Shown here piece by piece: positions 7,099-14,830 of a DNA stretch of 53,864 nt. The position numbers and the translations under genes were made by a program. Numbering within the stretch: position 1 is the stretch's first letter; each line of letters starts with the position of its first letter. The DNA comes from an uncultured Blautia sp. (GTDB lineage Bacteria > Bacillota > Clostridia > Lachnospirales > Lachnospiraceae). The stretch is from positions 1 through 53,864 of the forward strand of contig CALCDJ010000061.1 in assembly GCA_937900135.1 (NCBI GenBank). Direction: 5' to 3'. The notes below the pieces were generated by a model. That model made no database searches. It had not been told where the DNA came from and was given only the letters and a program-made list of their open reading frames with translations.

Positions 7099-9690
7099 AT
7101 GAATATCAGTAAATTTACACAGAAATCCATCCAGGCAGTTCAGAATCTGGAGAAGGTTGCTTATGAATATGGCAATCAGGAAGTGGAGCAGGAGCATCTT
7201 CTGTATGCCCTTCTTACTCAGGAAGACAGCCTGATTCTTAAGCTGATTGAGAAGATGGAGATCAATAAGGAATATTTTATCCAGACCGTACAGAATGCGT
7301 TGGATGCCAAAGTGAAGGTATCCGGAGGAGATCTTCGGTTTGGACAGTATTTGAATAAAGCGCTGGTCAGTGCAGAGGATGAGGCCCGCGCCATGGGAGA
7401 TGAATACGTTTCTGTGGAGCATTTGTTTTTATCTTTGCTCCATCAGCCAAGTCCCAGCATGAAGAAAATCTTTCAGGAATTTGGCATTACCAGAGAACGT
7501 TTTCTCCAGGCACTTTTTACAGTGCGGGGAAATCAGAGGGTAGTCAGTGACAATCCGGAAACTACCTATGATACGTTAAATAAATACGGAGAAGATCTGG
7601 TGGAAAAAGCCCGTAACCAGAAACTGGACCCGGTGATCGGCCGTGATGCAGAAATCCGTAATATTGTCCGTATTCTGTCCAGAAAGACTAAGAATAATCC
7701 CGTACTTATTGGTGAGCCTGGTGTGGGTAAGACAGCAGCCATTGAGGGATTGGCGCAGAGAATTGTAGCCGGGGACGTACCAGAGGGCTTAAAAAACAAA
7801 AAAATCTTTGCCCTGGATATGGGAGCTCTGGTGGCCGGCGCCAAGTACCGCGGTGAGTTTGAGGAACGTCTCAAAGCAGTGCTGGAAGAAGTGAAGAAAA
7901 GCGAAGGAAATATTATTCTTTTCATTGATGAGCTGCACCTGATCGTGGGAGCAGGAAAGACAGACGGCGCCATGGATGCCGGAAATATGCTGAAACCAAT
8001 GCTGGCAAGAGGTGAGCTGCACTGCATCGGCGCGACCACCCTAGATGAATACCGTCAGTATATTGAAAAGGATGCGGCTCTGGAACGTCGTTTCCAGCCA
8101 GTCCTTGTGGATGAACCTACTGTGGAGGATACCATTTCCATTCTTCGTGGTCTGAAAGAACGCTATGAAGTGTTTCATGGTGTTAAAATTACAGACAGCG
8201 CTCTGGTTGCAGCAGCGACTTTGTCACACCGTTATATTACAGACCGTTTTCTTCCGGATAAGGCCATTGACCTGGTGGATGAGGCCTGTGCTCTCATTAA
8301 GACGGAACTGGATTCCATGCCCACAGAGTTGGATGAGCAGAGAAGAAAGATTATGCAGCTGGAAATTGAAGAGTCTGCCCTGAAGAAGGAAACAGATCAT
8401 TTGAGTCAGGAACGTCTTGCGGATCTTCAGAAAGAGCTGGCAGATCTTCGTGACAGTTTTAATATCCAGAAGGCACAGTGGGATAATGAGAAGCATTCTG
8501 TGGAAAAACTCCAGAAGCTGCGTGAGCAGATTGAGGATATTAATAAGCAGATTCAGAGAGCAAAGCAGAACTATGATCTGGAAAAAGCAGCAGAGCTTCA
8601 GTATGGAGAACTGCCAAGATTACAGCAGCAGCTGGAAATTGAAGAGCGGAATGTAAAGGAAAGCGACAGGAAGCTGGTGCATGAAGCCGTAACAGACGAT
8701 GAAATTGCAAAAATCATATCCCGATGGACAGGAATTCCTGTAACAAAGCTGACAGAAGGGGAACGTACCAAGCTGTTGAGTCTGGAAGACCAGCTCCACC
8801 AGAGGGTAATCGGACAGGAAGAAGGGGTGCGAAGAGTCACCGATGCCATCCTTCGGTCTAAGGCAGGAATTAAGGATCCCACAAAACCCATTGGCTCCTT
8901 CCTGTTCCTTGGTCCAACTGGTGTAGGTAAGACGGAACTGGCCAAAACACTGGCAGAAAATCTCTTTGATGATGAAACCAACATGGTTCGTATTGATATG
9001 AGTGAATACATGGAGAAATATTCCGTATCCAGACTCATTGGAGCGCCTCCTGGATATGTGGGATACGAGGAAGGCGGACAGCTTACAGAAGCAGTGCGCC
9101 GGAAACCTTACAGTGTAGTGCTTTTTGATGAAATTGAAAAGGCTCATCCCGATGTCTTTAACGTACTCCTTCAGGTACTGGATGATGGACGGATCACAGA
9201 TTCCCAGGGTCGGACCGTGGACTTTAAGAATACCATTCTTATTATGACCTCCAACATTGGTTCTTCCTATCTTCTGGATGGAATCGATGAATCGGGAGAA
9301 ATCAAACCAGAAGCAGAACAGTTGGTAATGAATGACCTGAGAAACCATTTCCGTCCGGAATTTTTGAACCGTCTGGATGAAATAATTCTGTTTAAACCCT
9401 TGACAAAAGACAATATTGGTAACATAGTAGACTTGCTGGTAAAAGACCTGAATAAACGTCTGGGAGATCAGGAGCTTTCTCTGGAACTGACAGAAAACGC
9501 CAAAGCACAGGTGATTGAGGAGGGATATGATCCGGTATACGGCGCCCGTCCCCTGAAACGTTATCTGCAGAAGTATGTGGAAACTCTTACGGCAAGAAGA
9601 ATCCTTTCCGGAGAGGTGCATACAGGGGATACCATTGTTCTGGATGTGGAAAACGGGGAGTTTATCACCAAGATCAAAGATAAAGGATGA
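7099..9690 (+). CDS. clpB: ATP-dependent disaggregase ClpB
   Basis: ClpB is a hexameric AAA+ chaperone that pulls proteins out of aggregates with DnaK/DnaJ/GrpE in the cytoplasm. The 863-residue length is normal for the family. The Clp N domain spans about 1-145. The first ATPase domain has Walker A GEPGVGKT at 205-212 and Walker B ILFIDELH. The coiled-coil middle domain that distinguishes ClpB from ClpA and ClpC lies at about 400-520 and is rich in Gln, Glu and Lys. The second ATPase domain has Walker A GPTGVGKT at 605-612 and the pore loop GYVGYEEGG. The start follows AAGGAGG. A CIRCE element overlaps its promoter, and a DUF4250 gene follows after seven bases. Confidence 0.97.
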   Translation: MNISKFTQKSIQAVQNLEKVAYEYGNQEVEQEHLLYALLTQEDSLILKLIEKMEINKEYFIQTVQNALDAKVKVSGGDLRFGQYLNKALVSAEDEARAMGDEYVSVEHLFLSLLHQPSPSMKKIFQEFGITRERFLQALFTVRGNQRVVSDNPETTYDTLNKYGEDLVEKARNQKLDPVIGRDAEIRNIVRILSRKTKNNPVLIGEPGVGKTAAIEGLAQRIVAGDVPEGLKNKKIFALDMGALVAGAKYRGEFEERLKAVLEEVKKSEGNIILFIDELHLIVGAGKTDGAMDAGNMLKPMLARGELHCIGATTLDEYRQYIEKDAALERRFQPVLVDEPTVEDTISILRGLKERYEVFHGVKITDSALVAAATLSHRYITDRFLPDKAIDLVDEACALIKTELDSMPTELDEQRRKIMQLEIEESALKKETDHLSQERLADLQKELADLRDSFNIQKAQWDNEKHSVEKLQKLREQIEDINKQIQRAKQNYDLEKAAELQYGELPRLQQQLEIEERNVKESDRKLVHEAVTDDEIAKIISRWTGIPVTKLTEGERTKLLSLEDQLHQRVIGQEEGVRRVTDAILRSKAGIKDPTKPIGSFLFLGPTGVGKTELAKTLAENLFDDETNMVRIDMSEYMEKYSVSRLIGAPPGYVGYEEGGQLTEAVRRKPYSVVLFDEIEKAHPDVFNVLLQVLDDGRITDSQGRTVDFKNTILIMTSNIGSSYLLDGIDESGEIKPEAEQLVMNDLRNHFRPEFLNRLDEIILFKPLTKDNIGNIVDLLVKDLNKRLGDQELSLELTENAKAQVIEEGYDPVYGARPLKRYLQKYVETLTARRILSGEVHTGDTIVLDVENGEFITKIKDKG

Positions 9691-9697
9691 AAAACAG

Positions 9698-9871
9698 ATG
9701 ATACCCAAAGACCCGGTGATGCTGCTGAGTTATGTGAATACTCAGCTCAGGGATTATTATGATTCTCTGGAAGCGCTTTGCACCTGCAGAGGGCTTAAAA
9801 AGAAAGAACTGGTAGAAAAAATGGAATCTATTGATTATTTCTACGATGAAAAAACAAATCAGTTTATCTGA
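9698..9871 (+). CDS. DUF4250 domain protein
   Basis: This 57-residue protein starts with MIPKDPVMLLSYVNTQLRD and ends in NQFI, a pattern I recognise as the DUF4250 family of small clostridial proteins. Its function is not known. It has no membrane segment; the first half is predicted helical, with a conserved LLSxVNxxLRD core. It starts seven bases after the clpB stop, with only a weak GGA ahead, and a strong terminator follows at 9914, so it is probably the last gene of the CIRCE-controlled clpB transcript. An upstream in-frame extension inside clpB lacks support. Confidence 0.85.
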   Translation: MIPKDPVMLLSYVNTQLRDYYDSLEALCTCRGLKKKELVEKMESIDYFYDEKTNQFI

Positions 9872-9913
9872 CATAAGGAAAGCGAATAGTAATCTATTCG
9901 TGTGCGGAAACAG

Positions 9914-9951
9914 ACCGTCTCATGAGAGAAATTTCATGAGGCGGTTTTTTT
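9914..9951 (+). terminator. Terminator of the clpB operon
   Basis: ACCGTCTCATGA (9914-9925) pairs with TCATGAGGCGGT (9934-9945), with one G-U pair, and is followed by seven T (9945-9951). The T run is also the first part of the palindrome that begins the next structured block. Confidence 0.88.
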
Positions 9952-10127
9952 GATTGGGAAAGTGGTACATTCTGTACTAACTTTCCCAATCAAAAAAACG
10001 CTCCGCGAGGATGCGACCAGATGCATGCGGAATATGACTGCCTATGGCAGTCTGCATCTGGCGCGCAAAGCGGAACAAGTCACTCAAGGATTGAGGGAGT
10101 TCGAGGGGGACTTGTCCGCTTTTTTTG
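9945..10127 (+). other. Three-hairpin noncoding block, candidate structured RNA or mobile repeat
   Basis: Most of the 346-base gap between DUF4250 and marR is filled by three consecutive inverted repeats. Hairpin 1 has 19-base perfect arms, TTTTTTTGATTGGGAAAGT (9945-9963) and its complement (9980-9998), with a nested GTAC/GTAC pair in the loop. Hairpin 2 is CCAGATGCA (10017-10025) with TGCATCTGG (10053-10061) enclosing GACTGCC/GGCAGTC (10036-10042, 10046-10052); only its left side has a ten-base bulge. Hairpin 3 is AAGCGGA-a-CAAGTC (10068-10081) with GACTTG-TCCGCTT (10109-10121), a small CTCAA/TTGAG hairpin inside and seven T at the end. It could be a small RNA with its own terminator, a leader, or a miniature mobile repeat. 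I do not recognise a named RNA family. A 69-codon open frame crosses it, but the arms dominate its sequence. Confidence 0.6.
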
Positions 10128-10155
10128 AAAAATGTGTGAACTGCACAAAAAACAA

Positions 10156-10184
10156 TTGACTATATTATGCATAATGCTTAATAT
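10156..10184 (+). promoter_or_regulatory. marR promoter with palindromic operator in the spacer
   Basis: TTGACT (10156-10161) and TAATAT (10179-10184) are 17 bases apart. The spacer holds the perfect 12-base palindrome ATTATGCATAAT (10164-10175), which is a likely binding site for the MarR protein encoded next. Confidence 0.78.
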
Positions 10185-10218
10185 AATTAGATAGGCTAAA
10201 TAAAAAAGGAGTGAGGAA

Positions 10219-10713
10219 ATGCATCACTGGGAACAGGAAAAAAACAAAGAACCTTCTCTTCAGGCTCTTTATATGGAGATAAACCGTAGATATGCAAAGA
10301 AGTGCCTGTATCAGATGGAGCAGTTTGGAATTTATCCGGGACAGATCCCGGTCTTGAAGTTATTGAAGGAAAAGGACGGAAGAAGCCAGAAGGAGTTAGC
10401 GCAACTGATGCATGTCAAGCCGCCTACCATCCATGTGATGATCCAGAGACTGGAAAAGGCAGAGATGGTATGCAGGAGACAGGATGAAATGGATCAGCGG
10501 GTTTCCAGAATTTATCTTACTGAGAGAGGAAGAGAACTGCTTGCACAGGCCATGGAAACGATTCGGGAAAATGAGAAGGTGTTGTTTGGTAATTTTAGCG
10601 AGGAGGAACTTACTCTGATTCGCAGCTTTTTTCAGAAGATTCTGGTAAATATTGAGGAACTGCCAGGGACGGAAAAAGAGACAGAGGGTTCCGGCAACTG
10701 CTGTTCAATATAA
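10219..10713 (+). CDS. MarR-family transcriptional regulator
   Basis: This 164-residue winged-helix protein of the MarR family binds DNA as a dimer and usually loses affinity when it binds a small ligand. The winged helix spans about residues 45-110: GRSQKELAQLMHVKPPTIHVMIQRLEKAEMV is the HTH (shown as two runs, GRSQKELAQLMH and VKPPTIHVMIQRLEK), and DQRVSRIYLTERG is the wing. N- and C-terminal helices form the dimer interface. The C-terminus ends in CCSI after a Gly/Ser stretch; the two adjacent Cys could be redox-active, but this is speculation. The start follows AAAGGAGTGAGG. Two ABC exporter genes follow at once, so it most likely represses its own operon and is relieved by an exporter substrate. 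Confidence 0.92.
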   Translation: MHHWEQEKNKEPSLQALYMEINRRYAKKCLYQMEQFGIYPGQIPVLKLLKEKDGRSQKELAQLMHVKPPTIHVMIQRLEKAEMVCRRQDEMDQRVSRIYLTERGRELLAQAMETIRENEKVLFGNFSEEELTLIRSFFQKILVNIEELPGTEKETEGSGNCCSI

Positions 10714-10772
10714 GGATGGCAGGAGAAGACAGAGAAAGTCTTGAAAAATAGTAGAAAAGAGGAATGGATTTT

Positions 10773-12941
10773 ATGCGGAAGGTAATGAAATATTTAAAAA
10801 AATCAACCGGATATATTGTCCTGATCGTAGCGCTTTTGTTCTTGCAGGCATATTGCGATCTTTCTCTTCCGGATTACACGTCAAAAATTGTAAATGTGGG
10901 AATCCAGCAACAGGGAATTGAGGATGGTGTACCGGAAAAAATCAGGGTTTCTACCATGGAGCAGCTGGAAATGCTGATGGAAGAGAAGGAGAGAAAAAGG
11001 ATAGAAGATCAGTACGAAAAAGACGGGGAAATCTACGTTCTGAAAAAGGACGTTTCCAGGGAAGAGAGGGAAGGATTGAACCAGATCTTCTGCAAACCTA
11101 TGCTGGTTCTTTCGGCATTGACCAGTGAGGGAGAGGAAAGCCAGGAAATCCGAACTCAGATGGGAATTCCCGAAGGGGTGAATCCTGTGGAAATCTTAAA
11201 TCAGATGCCAGAAGAACAGAGGAAAAAAATGACAGAAGAGCTGGATGGAAAGCTGACAGATATGCCGGAGTCCATTCTCAGTCAGTCGGCAGTGGCCTTT
11301 GTCCGCGGAGAGTATGAAGCCATGGGAGAAGATGTGGATGGAATCCAGATGCGCTATATCAGTCTATCGGGACTTCGTATGCTGCTTATGGCACTGGTGA
11401 TTATGCTGGCATCCATCTGCGTCACCTATCTTTCTGCCAGGGTGGCGGCTTTGATGGGACACGATATGCGAAATGCCGTTTACCGAAAAGTTATGGGATT
11501 TTCCAGCAATGAATACCATAAGTTTTCCACGGCCTCTTTGATTACCCGATGTACCAATGACGTGCAGCAGGTACAGATGACTATGGCAATGATGTTTCGT
11601 GTGGTTCTTTATGCGCCCATTCTTGGAATTGGAGGCGTGATCCGTGTGCTTCAGACGGATGCTTCCATGACATGGATTCTTGGCGTTGCGGTGGTGCTGA
11701 TCCTGCTTGTGATTGTCGTATTGTTCCAGATTGCCATGCCGAAATTTACAAAGCTTCAGACATTGATTGACCGTCTGAATCTGGTTACCAGAGAAATTCT
11801 CACAGGCATTCCGGTAATCCGGGCATTCAGTCGGGAAAAACATGAAGAGGAACGATTTGAAAAGGCAAATATGGATCTTACAAAAACCAATCTGTTTGTC
11901 AATCGGTGCATGACTTTTATGATGCCCACAATGATGTTGATTATGAACGGTATTTCTGTTTTGATTCTTTATAATGGTTCTTATGCGGTGGATAACGGAA
12001 CCATGCAGGTGGGAAATGTGATGGCATTTATTCAGTACGCGATGCAGATTATCATGTCCTTCCTGATGATTACAGCGATGTCCATTATGCTTCCAAGAGC
12101 CAATGTAGCCGCTCTTCGTATTGGGGAAGTCCTTGATACAGAAGAAACCATCCGGGATCCGGAAACTCCTGTATCCAAAAAGACCGAACAGAAGGGAACC
12201 GTGGAATTTGACCATGTATCCTTTGCCTATCCTGATGCAGGAGAAAATGTTTTGACAGATATCAGCTTTTGCGTAAAGCCAGGTCAGACTGTTGCAGTAA
12301 TCGGAAGTACGGGAAGTGGAAAAAGTACACTTTTGAACCTGATTCCCAGATTCTATGATGTAACAGAAGGAAGTGTGCGGGTGGACGGCGTAGATGTGAG
12401 GAAGATGAGTCAGAAGGAATTAAGAGACTGCCTTGGCTATGTTCCCCAAAAGGGAGTTCTGTTTTCAGGAACCATTGATTCCAATATCCGTTATGGAAAA
12501 AGGGATATTTCCACGGAGGAAGTAGAAACTGCTGCAAAGGTAGCCCAGGCCGCAGAATTTATTGAAGCAAAGGATCGAACATATCAGTCTTCCATTTCAC
12601 AGGGAGGAACCAATGTATCCGGAGGTCAGAAACAACGTTTGTCCATTGCAAGAGCCATAGCCAAAAAACCGGAGATTTTTCTGTTTGACGATAGCTTTTC
12701 CGCTTTGGACTTTAAAACAGACCGCGCCCTGCGTCAGCAGTTAAAAGAACACACAAAAGAAGCCACTACGATCATTGTGGCCCAGAGGATCAGCACCATT
12801 CTTCATGCAGATCAGATTCTGGTTCTGGATGAGGGAAAAATGGCTGGAATCGGAACGCATAAGGAGCTTTTGAAGCATTGTGAGGTGTATCGCCAGATCG
12901 CCATGTCTCAGTTGTCAGAGGAGGAATTAAGGGATGAGTGA
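10773..12941 (+). CDS. ABC exporter half with degenerate Walker B
   Basis: This fused permease-ATPase of the MsbA/BmrA/LmrA class forms a heterodimer with the next gene. With ATG 10773 (GAGGA nine bases upstream) it has 722 residues; ATG 10764 has no usable spacing. It is about 120 residues longer than usual, because a charged, Met- and Glu-rich insertion of about 160 residues separates TM1 (about 14-35) from TM2 (about 200). The nucleotide-binding domain has Walker A GSTGSGKS at 511-518 and a canonical signature VSGGQ at 615-619. Its Walker B reads LFDDSFSALD, with Asp640 in place of the catalytic Glu. Its substrate is unknown; drugs or peptides are likely. It follows marR by 59 bases and overlaps the partner gene by eight bases. 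Confidence 0.92.
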   Translation: MRKVMKYLKKSTGYIVLIVALLFLQAYCDLSLPDYTSKIVNVGIQQQGIEDGVPEKIRVSTMEQLEMLMEEKERKRIEDQYEKDGEIYVLKKDVSREEREGLNQIFCKPMLVLSALTSEGEESQEIRTQMGIPEGVNPVEILNQMPEEQRKKMTEELDGKLTDMPESILSQSAVAFVRGEYEAMGEDVDGIQMRYISLSGLRMLLMALVIMLASICVTYLSARVAALMGHDMRNAVYRKVMGFSSNEYHKFSTASLITRCTNDVQQVQMTMAMMFRVVLYAPILGIGGVIRVLQTDASMTWILGVAVVLILLVIVVLFQIAMPKFTKLQTLIDRLNLVTREILTGIPVIRAFSREKHEEERFEKANMDLTKTNLFVNRCMTFMMPTMMLIMNGISVLILYNGSYAVDNGTMQVGNVMAFIQYAMQIIMSFLMITAMSIMLPRANVAALRIGEVLDTEETIRDPETPVSKKTEQKGTVEFDHVSFAYPDAGENVLTDISFCVKPGQTVAVIGSTGSGKSTLLNLIPRFYDVTEGSVRVDGVDVRKMSQKELRDCLGYVPQKGVLFSGTIDSNIRYGKRDISTEEVETAAKVAQAAEFIEAKDRTYQSSISQGGTNVSGGQKQRLSIARAIAKKPEIFLFDDSFSALDFKTDRALRQQLKEHTKEATTIIVAQRISTILHADQILVLDEGKMAGIGTHKELLKHCEVYRQIAMSQLSEEELRDE

Positions 12942-14772
12942 GAAGAATAGAAGAGGCCACATGGGAGGACATGGAGCTGCTATGGGCCGGGGAGAAAAGG
13001 CTAAGGATTTCAAGGGTTCCATGGGAAAACTGTTCCGGTATATGGGACGGTATAAATTCCGTTTTGCACTGATGTTTCTTTTTGCAGTAGCCGGTACCGT
13101 ATTCAATATTGTAGGTCCGAAAATTCTTGGAAAGGCAACCACAGAATTATTCGAGGGACTGGTTTCCAAGGTGAAGGGAACCGGAGGAATCGATTTTGAA
13201 AAAATTGGAATGATCCTTCTCTTTACCTTAGGCTTATATCTGGTAAGCTCCTGTTTTTCCTACATTCAGGGATTTGTGATGACAGGGATTTCCAATGATG
13301 TGACGTATCATCTGCGAAAGGATATTTCCCAGAAGTTTCATCGGCTGCCTATGAATTACTATGAAAGCAGAACCAATGGAGAGATTTTGTCCCGTGTGAC
13401 CAATGATGTGGATACGCTGCAAATGAGCCTGAACCAGAGCATGACTCAGCTGATCACTTCCGTGACCACGTTGATCGGTGTACTGGTGATGATGCTGTCC
13501 ATTAATGTCTGGATGACGCTGGTGGCGCTTTTTGTTCTTCCAGTTTCCATGGTAATTATCAATCAGGTGATGAAACGTTCCCAGAAGTATTTCCGGGACC
13601 AGCAGAAATACCTGGGAGAAGTAAATGGACAGATTGAGGAAAATTTTGGTGGACATCAGGTGGTAAAAGTGTTTAACAAAGAAAATGATGTGGTAGAAAC
13701 TTTTGAAAAGGACAATCAGAAATTGTATGAATCTGCATGGAAATCTCAGTTCTTTTCGGGAATGATGATGCCGGTGATGCAGTTTGTGGGAAATTTAGGT
13801 TATGTGATGGTTGCTTTTCTTGGGGGATACTTTACCATCAAGGGCAGCATTCAGGTGGGAGATATTCAGTCCTTCTTCCAGTATATCCGTAATTTTACCC
13901 AGCCGATTCAGCAGATTGCCCAGGTTACCAATCTTCTCCAGTCTTCCGCAGCGGCGTCTGAACGTGTTTTTGAATTTCTGGAAGAACCGGAAGAAGAATT
14001 GAACACAGACAGTACTCTGGACATTCAGGGACTTTCCGGTGATGTGAAGTTTTCACACGTGGAATTTGGATATCATCCGGAGCAGATCATTGTCCATGAC
14101 TTTTCCGCAGAAGTAAAGGATGGACAGAAGATTGCCATTGTGGGACCCACCGGCGCGGGAAAAACAACCATGGTAAAGCTTCTGATGCGCTTTTATGATG
14201 TAAACGGAGGCTCCATTCAGGTGGATGGGCATGATATCCGGGAATTTAAAAGAAGCCAGCTTCGGGAAATGTTTGGAATGGTGCTGCAGGATACCTGGCT
14301 GTTTTCTGGAACCATTATGGAAAACATCCGCTATGGAAGGCTGGATGCAACAGATGAAGAGGTTATCCGCGCGGCAAAGGCTGCTCATATTCACAATTTT
14401 ATCATGCAGCAGCCAGGAGGATACCAGATGGTACTGGATGAAGAAACCAGCAATGTTTCCCAGGGACAGAAACAGCTTCTTACTATTGCCCGCGCCATTC
14501 TTGCAGATAACCGGATTCTGATTCTGGATGAGGCCACTTCTTCTGTGGATACCAGAACAGAGGTACAGATTCAGAAGGCAATGGATAATCTGATGAAAGG
14601 ACGTACCAGTTTTGTCATTGCCCACCGTCTTTCCACCATCAAGGATGCAGATCTGATTCTTGTGATGAAGGATGGCGATATTATAGAGCAGGGAACCCAT
14701 GAGTCGCTTCTTGAACAGAATGGGTTTTATGCAGAACTTTATAACAGCCAGTTTGAAAAAGTGGGAGCCTGA
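12934..14772 (+). CDS. ABC exporter half with canonical Walker B
   Basis: This 612-residue fused permease-ATPase is the second half of the exporter. A Gly- and His-containing basic N-terminus precedes six membrane segments. The nucleotide-binding domain has Walker A GPTGAGKT at 404-411 and a Walker B ILDEATSSVD with catalytic Glu533. Its signature is altered to VSQGQ at 508-512. Combined with the partner, this predicts one active ATP site (this Walker B with the partner's SGGQ) and one degenerate site, as known for TmrAB, BmrCD and TM287/288. The start ATGAGTGAG overlaps the stop of the first half, so the two are translationally coupled. A helD gene follows with its own promoter. Confidence 0.94.
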   Translation: MSEKNRRGHMGGHGAAMGRGEKAKDFKGSMGKLFRYMGRYKFRFALMFLFAVAGTVFNIVGPKILGKATTELFEGLVSKVKGTGGIDFEKIGMILLFTLGLYLVSSCFSYIQGFVMTGISNDVTYHLRKDISQKFHRLPMNYYESRTNGEILSRVTNDVDTLQMSLNQSMTQLITSVTTLIGVLVMMLSINVWMTLVALFVLPVSMVIINQVMKRSQKYFRDQQKYLGEVNGQIEENFGGHQVVKVFNKENDVVETFEKDNQKLYESAWKSQFFSGMMMPVMQFVGNLGYVMVAFLGGYFTIKGSIQVGDIQSFFQYIRNFTQPIQQIAQVTNLLQSSAAASERVFEFLEEPEEELNTDSTLDIQGLSGDVKFSHVEFGYHPEQIIVHDFSAEVKDGQKIAIVGPTGAGKTTMVKLLMRFYDVNGGSIQVDGHDIREFKRSQLREMFGMVLQDTWLFSGTIMENIRYGRLDATDEEVIRAAKAAHIHNFIMQQPGGYQMVLDEETSNVSQGQKQLLTIARAILADNRILILDEATSSVDTRTEVQIQKAMDNLMKGRTSFVIAHRLSTIKDADLILVMKDGDIIEQGTHESLLEQNGFYAELYNSQFEKVGA

Positions 14773-14773
14773 C

Positions 14774-14802
14774 TATACATTTCCGGCTGTTTGGGATATA
14801 AT
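14774..14802 (+). promoter_or_regulatory. helD promoter
   Basis: TATAAT at 14797-14802 is preceded, 17 bases earlier, by a weak -35 TATACA (14774-14779). The helD ribosome binding site AAGGAGG follows. Confidence 0.5.
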
Positions 14803-14830
14803 AGTCAGAAATAACCTTAAGGAGGAACCT

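Noticed and set aside
8620..9708. A 362-codon open frame opposite clpB
   Set aside because: It lies antisense to the conserved second ATPase domain of ClpB, with a Cys/Phe/Ile-rich translation typical of antisense shadows.
10095..10112. GTTCGAGG resembling a tRNA T-loop
   Set aside because: No acceptor, D or anticodon arms can be drawn around it; it lies in the loop of a terminator-like hairpin.
9950..10159. A 69-codon open frame across the three-hairpin block
   Set aside because: It has no ribosome binding site, begins inside a palindrome, and its sequence is dictated by hairpin arms. Kept as an RNA or repeat candidate, though short annotated proteins of this type may exist.
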